A DNA stretch of 64,000 nucleotides from an uncultured Planctomycetaceae bacterium. Its GTDB lineage: Bacteria > Planctomycetota > Planctomycetia > Planctomycetales > Planctomycetaceae. Shown here in pieces: positions 55,394-64,000 of the stretch. Location: positions 1-64,000 of the forward strand of contig CAIYBH010000028.1 of NCBI GenBank assembly GCA_903924405.1, in the 5' to 3' direction. The notes beneath the pieces were generated by a model. It saw only the letters and a program-made list of their open reading frames with translations, made no database searches and had not been told where the DNA came from. Within the stretch, counting starts at the first letter, position 1. Every line of letters begins with the position of its first letter. A program made the position numbers and the translations under genes.

Positions 55394-56266
55394 GTGACAG
55401 GAAAACAGGTTCGGGTTGCACTGATACAGATGCAGTGTGGAACAGATGTGAGCAGCAACCTGGAGCGGACGATTGTGCGTATCCGTCAGGCGGCGGAGCA
55501 CGGGGCTCAGGTGATCTGTCTGCAGGAAGTGTTCAACACTCAGTATCCGTGTCAGACGGAAGATCACGACCGTTTTGAACTGGCGGAGGCCATTCCTGGT
55601 CCAACGACCAGCGAGCTGCAGAAGGTTGCGAAAGACCACAAGGTGGTGATTGTGGTGCCATTGTTCGAAAAGCGAACTCATGGCTTGTATCACAATTCGG
55701 CGGTGGTACTGGATGCGGATGGTGCGATTGCCGGCCTGTACCGCAAGATGCACATTCCGGACGATCCGTTGTATTACGAGAAATTCTATTTTGCTCCGGG
55801 AGATCTGGGGTTTCTGGCCTTTCCGACAAAGTATGCCAAGGTTGGTGTCTGCATTTGCTGGGATCAGTGGTATCCGGAGGCGGCCAGGCTGACGGCGATG
55901 CAGGGAGCGGAATTGTTGTTTTACCCGACGGCGATTGGCTGGATTCCGGGTGAGCGTGAGGTTTACGGGGCCAGCCAGTATGCGGCATGGCAAACGATGA
56001 TGCGCAGCCATGCGATTGCCAACGGACTGTTCGTTGGGGCTCCTAATCGAGTTGGTCTGGAAGGTCAGATTCAATTCTGGGGGGGCAGTTTTCTGGCAGA
56101 TCCCTATGGCAACGTGCTGGCCCAGGCGACTCATGATGGCGAAGACACACTGCACGTCGGTTGTGATTTGTCACTGATCAATACAGCCCGCACGCACTGG
56201 CCGTTTTTCCGGGATCGGCGGATTGATGCGTTTGCCGACCTGCAACGCCGCTGGTGTGAGCACTGA
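55394..56266 (+). CDS. aguB: Carbon-nitrogen hydrolase, N-carbamoylputrescine amidase-like
   Basis: About 290 residues of the nitrilase superfamily. The Glu-Lys-Cys triad is visible: ICLQEVFNTQYPCQ, LYRKMHIPDDP and VGVCICWDQWYPEAAR. The CWDQWYPEAAR block and length fit N-carbamoylputrescine amidase, which makes putrescine from the agmatine-derived intermediate. A related omega-amidase cannot be excluded. The GTG at 55394 with GGGAAG upstream starts at the family boundary; the ATG at 55358 is the alternative. No agmatine deiminase gene (aguA) is adjacent. Confidence 0.87.
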   Translation: MTGKQVRVALIQMQCGTDVSSNLERTIVRIRQAAEHGAQVICLQEVFNTQYPCQTEDHDRFELAEAIPGPTTSELQKVAKDHKVVIVVPLFEKRTHGLYHNSAVVLDADGAIAGLYRKMHIPDDPLYYEKFYFAPGDLGFLAFPTKYAKVGVCICWDQWYPEAARLTAMQGAELLFYPTAIGWIPGEREVYGASQYAAWQTMMRSHAIANGLFVGAPNRVGLEGQIQFWGGSFLADPYGNVLAQATHDGEDTLHVGCDLSLINTARTHWPFFRDRRIDAFADLQRRWCEH

Positions 56267-56417
56267 AGTGTGTTTGTGGGCAGGTGATGACAGGCTTGCC
56301 GGATTCCTTTGAACATGGGTAGCGGAAGCAGTTCCTGTGGCTGGTGCAGAGAGGGTGTCCTGTCGTTTCATCGCGGCAGGCCCGATTTTTCCGGCGACCA
56401 TGCGGGGGAAAAACGTG

Positions 56418-56912
56418 ATGGGTACAGTTGCCAATCGTGGCAGACGCTGGACGCTTGTCGTTGCGATCCTGGTCTTCCTGTGGATCCTGTTCACGATTTC
56501 CAGCTATGTCTTCAGCCGACTGTCTGGTGAACATGTTTCAGGCGATGCGCCGCTGGAAATTCGGATGGTACTTCCGGAGCCTGTGGGTGGTGTGCTGCTG
56601 AAGGGGTATGATGGAGAGACGGTTTCACTGGCCGAAACGGTGCTGCTGACGGCACGCGATTTTTCCACGTTTCGAGGAACTACGGCGGGCGATGGTCAAT
56701 TTGAACTCAGCCTGCACTTCAGCAGTATCGGGCGAAAGAAACTGGGTGTGCTGCGGGCGCTACCTGCGGAAACGCGACTGGCGGTCGTGGTCAATTCCCG
56801 GGTTATTGGCCAGTGTGGGCGGGGGCAGCTGATCGAGAGTGGCCTGACGATTTACCTTGCCGGACTGACATCCTCGGATGCAAATGAAGTGTTTGCCCGA
56901 CTGACGCAGTAG
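56418..56912 (+). CDS. Membrane-anchored protein with SecD P1-head-like domain
   Basis: About 164 residues. One N-terminal transmembrane segment (WTLVVAILVFLWILFTISSYVF) is followed by an outer domain. Its end, FELSLHFSSIGRKKLGVLRA then TRLAVVVNSRVIGQC and GLTIYLAGLTSSDANEVFARL, resembles the P1 head of SecD (the LxFxxxGxxxF, LAIVLDxxV, I-x-G pattern). A free-standing copy without the SecD transporter body suggests a separate job, possibly in the periplasm. GGGGGAAA precedes the ATG at 56418. It faces the prepilin peptidase gene. Confidence 0.68.
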   Translation: MGTVANRGRRWTLVVAILVFLWILFTISSYVFSRLSGEHVSGDAPLEIRMVLPEPVGGVLLKGYDGETVSLAETVLLTARDFSTFRGTTAGDGQFELSLHFSSIGRKKLGVLRALPAETRLAVVVNSRVIGQCGRGQLIESGLTIYLAGLTSSDANEVFARLTQ

Positions 56913-56974
56913 GAAATCTGACGGGCCTGAGGGGCGGTACGAACCTCAAGTGGATTTTGTGCTGGATGACTGGT

Positions 56975-57967
56975 TCAGCGTAGTCGGCTGGCAGGAGTTG
57001 CCCGAAAGACTCGGACTGCCCAGAGGAGTACGCAGAACAGGATAAGTGAACCGGCCAGTAATGTGGCGAGGCTGGGCCAGTGACCGAAGACGATGCGTAG
57101 TCCCTGCACTTCCCAGATCTCGCGCCAAGTGCAGAGAATCAGGCAGGCGGCAGCGCACAGATAAGGGCCAAAGGCCACAAAACTGCGACCGGTCAGAACA
57201 AAGGTCATCAGCCCCAGGACCAGGCCAATGAGTGGAGCGACGGCCAGAACACAAAGGACGGGTTGCCAACCCATAAAGCAGCCGATCATGGCCATAAGTG
57301 TCACATCCCCAAAGCCAATCGTGGGGAATCCGAGGATTCGCTGGGCAGCCACGCGGGCCAGCCACATCAGACTGGCGCCAGCTGCACCTCCGGACAGGCT
57401 CCATGCCAGCCCGTGCAGGTGCTGATGATCCTTGATCCATTGGGGAAGATAGGGACCGTATAGAGCGACCAGGTCATCGCTCCAGTCGACCCAGATATGG
57501 ATCATCTGAAGTTCACCGCTGATGGCCGCGAGGCTGGCGGCCAGCAGGATCCCGGAAAGGGTAATCTGATCCGGAATTACGTAATCCAGCAAATCTGTCA
57601 GCACGGCCGTGAACAGGAGCCAGATGAACAGGAGATGGAATGGCAGGCGACTGTACAGCAGTGCTGTGGCGGGACGGACCTCCGTGACTGTCTGGCAGTC
57701 AGCGTCTACCAACAGCCAGGCATACAGGCTGAACAGCAGGCCCGGGACCAAAGTGGCCAACCAGGTCCATGCCGCGGATGGGGTGCCGCAGTCAGAGCAT
57801 TTGGGGGGAATGCGGAACAGCAGCGAGTGGATGCTGCGGTGTGAGTCACAGTGTCTGCAGCGCGTGATTCCGGCAGCGCGTCCGGGTTCTGCGAGGGACG
57901 CTGCCCAGAGAACGGACAGGCGTCCGGTGAGAAGACCGATGAAACCAGACAGGAGAACGTGCATCAC
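56975..57967 (-). CDS. Type IV prepilin peptidase (A24 family)
   Basis: 330 residues, about seven to eight transmembrane helices. The two catalytic aspartates of the A24 family sit in LTDLLDYVIPDQITLSG and GFPTIGFGDVTLMAMIG. An N-terminal loop carries two cysteine pairs (CRHC, CSDC), the zinc site of the bifunctional peptidase-methylase form. It cleaves the leader of type IV pilins or type II pseudopilins at the inner membrane. No pilus genes are nearby. The start is the ATG at 57967 or 57964. Confidence 0.92.
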   Translation of the reverse strand: MMHVLLSGFIGLLTGRLSVLWAASLAEPGRAAGITRCRHCDSHRSIHSLLFRIPPKCSDCGTPSAAWTWLATLVPGLLFSLYAWLLVDADCQTVTEVRPATALLYSRLPFHLLFIWLLFTAVLTDLLDYVIPDQITLSGILLAASLAAISGELQMIHIWVDWSDDLVALYGPYLPQWIKDHQHLHGLAWSLSGGAAGASLMWLARVAAQRILGFPTIGFGDVTLMAMIGCFMGWQPVLCVLAVAPLIGLVLGLMTFVLTGRSFVAFGPYLCAAACLILCTWREIWEVQGLRIVFGHWPSLATLLAGSLILFCVLLWAVRVFRATPASRLR

Positions 57968-58836
<869 letters not shown>

Positions 58837-58866
58837 GTCCGTGATCTGCCATAAGCGACAACCATG

Positions 58867-58906
58867 AGGGAGCACTCGTCACAGAGTGGCTCCCTTTGAT
58901 TGTTTT
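58867..58906 (+). terminator. Intrinsic terminator of glnB
   Basis: AGGGAGCACTC (58867-58877) pairs with GAGTGGCTCCCT (58884-58895) with one bulged base, followed by TTGATTGTTTT. Confidence 0.83.
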
Positions 58907-59235
58907 GGCCCTCGTGCGGATTTTCGATTGCCCCCTCACTGTGAACACCAACGCGGGTGTTTTTGGCAGTGGATTGGGGCTTTGAAGTTGACGAATTGGA
59001 GTGTCGGGGATTGAGTGATGCGGTGACAGCCCTGCTCTGCGGTCTGGATAAGGTCTTCCTGATACCCGACGCCATTTGACTGTGACTTGCTGAGTGGTGT
59101 CGGGGGAAAGTGGGGAAGAGCGACGGGCTGTGACATTCGACATCCGGGTTGATTGTTCTACACTTCCGAACCGGGTGCATTGTCTGAACTGCGGCGATAT
59201 TCTGATTCAGTCGGCTTTCTCATTGGAATCTCCGA
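58907..59235. other. Intergenic region, no feature found
   Basis: A 329-base spacer between the glnB terminator and the HtrA-like gene. No repeat, RNA gene or open frame is supported. Confidence 0.4.
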
Positions 59236-61272
59236 ATGTTGTGTTTCAGGCTGATGCGAATGCTGGCGGCATTGATGGTGCTGGCTGTTTATGTCGGGCC
59301 TGATGCAGGGTGTTTCGCTCAGGATACCGGGACGGCTATTCGTCAGATTGTCGAACAGGTGCAGCGATCCGTGGTGCGACTGCGGGTGATTGGCGGGACG
59401 CAGGTAGTTGATGGTGAGTCGGTCAGTTCTCTGGTGACCACTGGCGTCGTGATTTCGGACAAGGGAGAGATTCTGACGAGTGCCTTTGCGCTGCAGGGGA
59501 AACCGGATACTGTCTTCGTGGAGCAGGCTGACGGCACACGTGTGAGTGCAAAAATAGTGGCCACGGATCTTGTTCGGCGACTGGTATTGCTGCGGGCCGA
59601 TGGCCAGGGTTGGGTGCCGATCAGGGGTGCCGACCGCGATTCAGTGCAGGTTGGTCAGTACGCAATTGCTCTGGGAAGATTTTATCAGTCCCCTGCCCCG
59701 ACGGTCTCGGTGGGAATTGTGAGTGCGTTGAATCGAATACACGGGCTGGCGATTCAGACAGATGCGCGCATCTCACCGGTGAATTACGGCGGGCCGCTGG
59801 TTGGCTTGTCCGGTGAGGCCATGGGCATTCTGGTGCCACTTTCGCCGCGTGGACGTGGAAACGCGACCACGGGGATTGAGTGGTACGATTCGGGAATTGG
59901 TTTTGCAATCCCTCTGACGGATGCTCTGCAGGTTGCGGAGCGGTTACGTGGGGGAACGGATTTGCGTCCGGGGCTGATGGGGCTGAGTCTTGCAGCGACC
60001 GGGGCGTTCTCCGAGCGCGTTACCGTCGCGAGAATTCTGCCTGGCGGTCCGGCGGCGGCCGCAGGACTGCGAGAGGGAGATCGGCTGATAAAGATCAACG
60101 ACCGGGCGGTCGAACGCGTGTCGATTCCTGAAGAGATTCTGGCGTCGCGGTATGCCGGGGACGTGGTTCAGTTGCAGGTGGAGCGGGATCAGCAGCCCCT
60201 GAATTTTTCGTTGACGCTGGTTGATCGTCTGCCTGAAGTGAATCCTGGATATTTCGGGTTGCTGACGTTTTCCGCTTCGAAAGTGGATGCTGCTGCAAAT
60301 CCTGCAATGCTGCAGCCGGATGCACCGCAGCCACTCAAGGCACAGGCGCAGGACGACAAAGCCCCCGGGACGGAGCTGAAGGCTGGGATTCGGGGGGTGG
60401 CACTTCCGGAGGGTGTGCTTGGCAAAGCGGGGGCGCCCTTGAGTCTTGAATTGACCGAAGTCAATGGCCGTCGGCTGACTTCCGAGGCTGCTCTGATGCG
60501 GCTGATGCCGGAGATCATCGCGGGGACAGAATTGGGACTGAAGTATCGCCTACCCGGGTCGAACGAGGAGCAGTCGTTGCAATTGGTGGCAGGTCGAAGG
60601 CCGCAGTCGCTACCGATTCTGTCAGAGGAAGTCCTGCGACAGTGGAACGCCTTGTCCTCGCCGTCGGAAAATGTTTCAGCCGAGATTCAAAGAAGTGAAG
60701 TGGAGATCGAAGGTCGGGGACGTTGCGTCATTGTGACCTCAGGTGGTTCGGCGCAGCGTAATTCCGGCCTGATTGTTCTTTTGTCGGAACACGCAGCACC
60801 GGAAGATCAGATCCTGAATCGCTGGAGGGCACTTCTGAGTACTCATGGATTGCAGCTGGTGATTCCATTGAATCCGGAAAAGTCTGCGTTGACGGATGCG
60901 GACGTACCCCTGGTTCTGAGCGGTATTCAGCAGGTGGCGTCCGCGAATGGCGTGGATCTCCGTCGAACCGTTCTGGTGGCCGCGCGAGAGCAGTCCGTGC
61001 TGGCTCGGCAACTGGCCTTTGATGCTCGGTCACCGGTACGCGGGATCGTGCTGACGTCTGGCTGGATTCCCGGCACCGACCTGGAAGGAATTGACGGCCG
61101 AGGGGCTGCTGTGCTGTTGCTGGATGGCGATACAAGTGCGGCATCGCGTGTCCTGCGGGAAGAGTCGGCTGTGGCATTGAAGCGGGCTGGATTCTGGGTT
61201 CCGGAGCGGCGTCTGGAAGCTTCGGTCGAACAAAATATTGCCGATCTTTCCATATTGCTGCGCAGCCTTTAA
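59236..61272 (+). CDS. HtrA-like secreted protein with lost catalytic triad, PDZ and C-terminal domains
   Basis: 678 residues. A signal peptide ends near FAQ. A trypsin-like domain (about 35-235) aligns with HtrA, but the triad is replaced: the TNxH histidine becomes Phe84 (LTSAFAL), the TDLA aspartate becomes Arg115 (LVRRLVLLR), and the GNSGGP serine becomes Tyr184 (VNYGGPLVGL). A PDZ domain follows (about 240-330, ILPGGPAAAAGLREGDRLIKIN). A weaker second PDZ-like segment (about 375-455) and a C-terminal alpha/beta domain (about 480-678) lack a GxSxG nucleophile. It is probably a non-proteolytic periplasmic binding or scaffold protein. Confidence 0.85.
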   Translation: MLCFRLMRMLAALMVLAVYVGPDAGCFAQDTGTAIRQIVEQVQRSVVRLRVIGGTQVVDGESVSSLVTTGVVISDKGEILTSAFALQGKPDTVFVEQADGTRVSAKIVATDLVRRLVLLRADGQGWVPIRGADRDSVQVGQYAIALGRFYQSPAPTVSVGIVSALNRIHGLAIQTDARISPVNYGGPLVGLSGEAMGILVPLSPRGRGNATTGIEWYDSGIGFAIPLTDALQVAERLRGGTDLRPGLMGLSLAATGAFSERVTVARILPGGPAAAAGLREGDRLIKINDRAVERVSIPEEILASRYAGDVVQLQVERDQQPLNFSLTLVDRLPEVNPGYFGLLTFSASKVDAAANPAMLQPDAPQPLKAQAQDDKAPGTELKAGIRGVALPEGVLGKAGAPLSLELTEVNGRRLTSEAALMRLMPEIIAGTELGLKYRLPGSNEEQSLQLVAGRRPQSLPILSEEVLRQWNALSSPSENVSAEIQRSEVEIEGRGRCVIVTSGGSAQRNSGLIVLLSEHAAPEDQILNRWRALLSTHGLQLVIPLNPEKSALTDADVPLVLSGIQQVASANGVDLRRTVLVAAREQSVLARQLAFDARSPVRGIVLTSGWIPGTDLEGIDGRGAAVLLLDGDTSAASRVLREESAVALKRAGFWVPERRLEASVEQNIADLSILLRSL

Positions 61273-61343
61273 GGCAGAGTCAGGTCCGGATCTCAGCCAG
61301 GTGGGGGCCACGAAAAAACGGCTGCCGCTGATATCCTGCAGCA

Positions 61344-63116
61344 TCACCGGGTTGCCGAGGGGCTGTCAGTTTGCAGCTGAAAAATCGTGGGCTGATCGGG
61401 GGCCTGCCAGACAAGTTTCAATCGTCCGTCGGGCGGCTGGATGTCAGGTATGTTGTTATGCCGGAGTGATGGCGGCGTAGAAAAGATCACCACGAACGCG
61501 ACACGATCATTCTGCAGGCCTTGCAGGAATTCTGTGGAAAGTGTCTGCGTGGCCAGTTGCTGTTGTCTGTAAAAGTGCGATTCCGGAAAGAACCCGGAGT
61601 AACCATTGACAATGGGAATTCCCCGAAGGGTGCACTGAATCATCCAGCGTGTCGTTGCGGCGTACTGGTCGACGGCGGACGTTGCCGGATATGGCAACAG
61701 GAGGACTCCCTCTCCGTCTGATCGATGAGTCTGAAGGAAATCCAGCCACGGTAGCCGCTCATCTGCCGAAGGAACCTGGACCACTCGAACCTTTTCGGGA
61801 GGGACCTCAAAAATCATCACCGTGCCAAGAACCATGCCCATGAAATATCGCAGTGCCGGCGGGCCAGTTGATTTCCGGAGTTGCCGGACGAGCTGGTCCA
61901 GTCCGATGCCACTGAGAAGCAGCAGTGCCAGTTGAAAAAAGTATCCAAATCGGAAGACGCTGCGAATGGATGAAAAACCGGGGATGAGTGAGCTGAGTGT
62001 GGTCCATGGTCTCCAGCCGAGAAACAGCAGATTGGTTCCCATGGACCAGAACGCGGCGCAACCTGTGAGTGCGATGAGGAAGAAGATATGTCGGCGAGAC
62101 AGGTTGGGAGTGCGATGCCGCAGACTGCCGACAGCGATTCCGGCGATGATGAGCCGTACCCAGCCCGGACAGAGAAACCACGCGCCGCGTTGAGAGACTC
62201 CTGGCGTCCGGACCAGGGCACCTGGGGAGACTTTCAGTAAATCTTCTGCCCGTGCGGAAAGTTGAGTGATCGCGGTGTCAGCCCGTTCGAATTGACGTCC
62301 GCGAAGTCGGCTGCTCATGGGCAGCAGAATGGGCATCAGCAGAATCAGTGCCATGCTGAGGGCTACCAGAGCGCCGGGGAGCCAGCGTCGCCAGAGATTC
62401 AGCGGGATGAGAATCCAGCCGGTACACGCCAGCAGCAGTGACAGAAACAGGAAGTGGTGAATGCTGCAGGCTGCAGCGAAGAAGATCGCAACCCCCAGTT
62501 CGAGCCCCTGCCGGAGTGCCCTGCCCGACGTGGTGCCGGAGAATGGCTGAAGCCTGATTGTCTGACTGAGTCCGATCAGGGCGGACCACGTCCACAGCGT
62601 GGGCCACAACGGAACCAGCTGAAGTACGTCCAACTGGTCGTGCACCATGGGAAGCAGCACAACGGCTGTCCCTGTGACATGTCGTGCGATGCGTGAGACA
62701 TTGAGCTGATGCAGTAGTCGCGAAGTCAGCAGGCCATTCAGTGTCAGTGAAAGAATCAGCCAGGCATTTGCCGCAAGTGCCGGCGATCCGCAAACGAGAA
62801 TCAAAGGTGCCATCAGCAGCGTGGCGGGTTGTGGTTCGCTGAAGGCAAAGCTACCTGTTTGCGGGAAAAAAATGGGTGCGTCCCAGTAGTGCGCGAATCC
62901 AGTACGGAACTGCAGCGCATTCCAGACGATTGTCCACGCATTGAACAGCGGAACAGTCTCTGACCCTGCGATGGAGGTCGGAATCGCACTGACTGGCTGA
63001 TTCAGCACCGCCCGTACAGACCACAGGGACAGTGCGCAGCAACACATGCAGAAAACGATGTTGCAGAGGTGTCTCCGCAGTGTGCCGGTACCGGGGAGCA
63101 TTTTCGGGCTGGTCAC
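61344..63116 (-). CDS. Polytopic membrane protein, GT-C-like
   Basis: 590 residues with about ten to twelve hydrophobic helices and a C-terminal soluble part (about 440-590) starting near VPPEKVRVVQVPSADERLPWLDFL. An early loop has HYWDAPIFFPQTGSFAFSEPQ, the kind of acidic/aromatic loop seen in lipid-linked glycosyltransferases and YfhO-like proteins. Function in transfer of sugars to lipid or wall is a guess. The GTG at 63116 has AGGGGA about nine bases upstream; the ATG at 63101 is the alternative. It converges on the HtrA-like gene with 71 bases between. Confidence 0.75.
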   Translation of the reverse strand: MTSPKMLPGTGTLRRHLCNIVFCMCCCALSLWSVRAVLNQPVSAIPTSIAGSETVPLFNAWTIVWNALQFRTGFAHYWDAPIFFPQTGSFAFSEPQPATLLMAPLILVCGSPALAANAWLILSLTLNGLLTSRLLHQLNVSRIARHVTGTAVVLLPMVHDQLDVLQLVPLWPTLWTWSALIGLSQTIRLQPFSGTTSGRALRQGLELGVAIFFAAACSIHHFLFLSLLLACTGWILIPLNLWRRWLPGALVALSMALILLMPILLPMSSRLRGRQFERADTAITQLSARAEDLLKVSPGALVRTPGVSQRGAWFLCPGWVRLIIAGIAVGSLRHRTPNLSRRHIFFLIALTGCAAFWSMGTNLLFLGWRPWTTLSSLIPGFSSIRSVFRFGYFFQLALLLLSGIGLDQLVRQLRKSTGPPALRYFMGMVLGTVMIFEVPPEKVRVVQVPSADERLPWLDFLQTHRSDGEGVLLLPYPATSAVDQYAATTRWMIQCTLRGIPIVNGYSGFFPESHFYRQQQLATQTLSTEFLQGLQNDRVAFVVIFSTPPSLRHNNIPDIQPPDGRLKLVWQAPDQPTIFQLQTDSPSATR

Positions 63117-63392
63117 GAAGTGTTGTCCCCTGCGGAATCGTTTCCGGAACAGAATTCTGGCGAGCGAGGGTTGCGGGCCGGGGAGGTGAAACGAAGGCGA
63201 ATCGAAAGATCAGGCGAGGTTACAGCCTGATCATCGAAAGGTGTCTGTTTGATGGATTCGGCGGTGATATGTCAGCAGGTGCGTTTCTCCGGAGTGAAAT
63301 GCGGCGATGTGCCGGTCCAGGATCGTTTCATCGTCGCGGCTACCGGGCGATTAGCGAGACGCAGGATCATCCTTGATTTGATCTGCGGCGAC

Positions 63393-64000
63393 TCAGTCCT
63401 CATGGTTCTCCTGGTCATCGTCGTTATCTTCCGGTTCGTCAAGCACAGGAAGGCCGAGATGTGTTTCGATGAGTTCAGTGACCTGGCACAGTCTTCCGAA
63501 GACTCGGCCATGCAACTGTGGATATCGTTCGGTCAGCGTATCTGCGGCCTCATAGATTTCTCCGGGTTCGTCAGCAGGAGGAGACCTGGGAACAAGAAAT
63601 TCAGCGACGGTGAGTCCTTTTTTTGCATGATCAAACGGATACTGGATATCTGCAAACACCAGTTGCAGACTGGTGATGGATTCGTGCAGTTCCTCCAGCG
63701 TGCTTTTAATCTTCTGCATCAGTTGTTCGTTTTCAGAGTTGGCTTCCATCGCGTGGAACAGCCTGCCGACAGCGAGTTTGCTGTCCCGGATCTGCAGCAT
63801 TGGCTCGATCTGCTCGTTCAGTTGTCGAAACAGGTCGATCAGCGTACGAATTTCGTTGCGGGTGATGCCGGCTGCCGCTGGCACCTGCGCAAACTCCGGG
63901 GTTTGTGCCAATCGGAGTCCGGAATACAGACGAACGGCTGAAGCTTGTTCGAAAGGCAGCAGTCGTGGGAGCAGTTGGGCTTGCTTGTCCCGGGAGGCTT
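63393..64000 (-). CDS. Hypothetical protein, cut by the window end
   Basis: The frame is open from the stop at 63393 to the window end and has no convincing start: the TTG at 63911 lacks a ribosome binding site, and the codons before it (SRDKQAQLLPRLLPFEQASA) look coding. At least 200 residues are present, mostly helical, with heptad-like stretches (NEQLMQKIKSTLEELHESITSLQ) and an acidic tail DEPEDNDDDQENHED. No family is recognised. The 5' part lies outside the window. Confidence 0.7.
   Translation of the reverse strand, partial: ASRDKQAQLLPRLLPFEQASAVRLYSGLRLAQTPEFAQVPAAAGITRNEIRTLIDLFRQLNEQIEPMLQIRDSKLAVGRLFHAMEANSENEQLMQKIKSTLEELHESITSLQLVFADIQYPFDHAKKGLTVAEFLVPRSPPADEPGEIYEAADTLTERYPQLHGRVFGRLCQVTELIETHLGLPVLDEPEDNDDDQENHED

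Overview
The window reads as chromosomal DNA of a planctomycete. The clues are family content rather than a marker gene: a very large secreted PVC-type cytochrome with a CxxCH site, a Tat-exported DUF1501 protein, a DUF1080 sugar-hydrolase-like protein, two Gfo/Idh/MocA oxidoreductases beside TIM-barrel sugar isomerases, many lipoproteins, an S9 peptidase with a VHL-beta-like insert, and long spacers filled with short palindromes and low-complexity tracts. Genes lie on both strands, mostly alone or in pairs. The + strand looks G-rich over both + and - strand genes, which suggests it is the leading strand (inference by eye).

Layout. 0-8 kb: TPR protein, two paralogous lipoproteins, DUF2752 protein, stand-alone acyltransferase domain, GatA, DUF1648 protein, membrane-anchored redoxin. 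8.5-20.7 kb: tRNA-Asp with terminator, DUF486 protein, FHA-GAF histidine kinase, HAD phosphatase, glucose-6-phosphate dehydrogenase, a divergent PanB-like protein framed by repeats, a secreted metallopeptidase-like protein with a Pro/Thr-rich tail, a radical SAM protein, a small secreted protein, HemL. 20.8-33 kb: LRR lipoprotein, giant PVC cytochrome, Rrf2 regulator, sugar isomerase, NagA-like deacetylase, a THUMP methyltransferase fused to a MEKHLA domain, a sigma-54 response regulator. 34-44.5 kb: sugar isomerase plus oxidoreductase, GreA, DUF1501, S9 peptidase, ECF sigma/anti-sigma pair, PEGA lipoprotein, zinc-ribbon protein. 45-64 kb: ribosomal protein S18, a hypothetical, GlyRS, RraA-like, DeoC, TlpA-TPR thioredoxin, oxidoreductase, DUF1080, a hypothetical, N-carbamoylputrescine amidase-like, SecD-head-like protein, prepilin peptidase, PII protein, a dead HtrA-like protein, a polytopic membrane protein and a gene cut by the window end.

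How genes may work together. Clear or likely transcription units are few: sigma/anti-sigma (42914-41628), RraA-like/DeoC (48530-50056), isomerase/oxidoreductase (34018-36330) and the two lipoproteins (3332-1824). Carbohydrate turnover is a recurring theme (NagA, DeoC, sugar isomerases, Gfo/Idh/MocA, DUF1080, Zwf). The NtrC-type regulator implies that sigma-54 is used, and a sigma-54-like site lies upstream of the PII gene.

I saw no phage, insertion sequence, CRISPR array or defence island, and no multi-gene cluster that I can defend as a new system. The strongest unusual items are single proteins: the methyltransferase-MEKHLA fusion, the HtrA-like protein lacking all three catalytic residues, and the PanB-like protein lacking its metal ligands.
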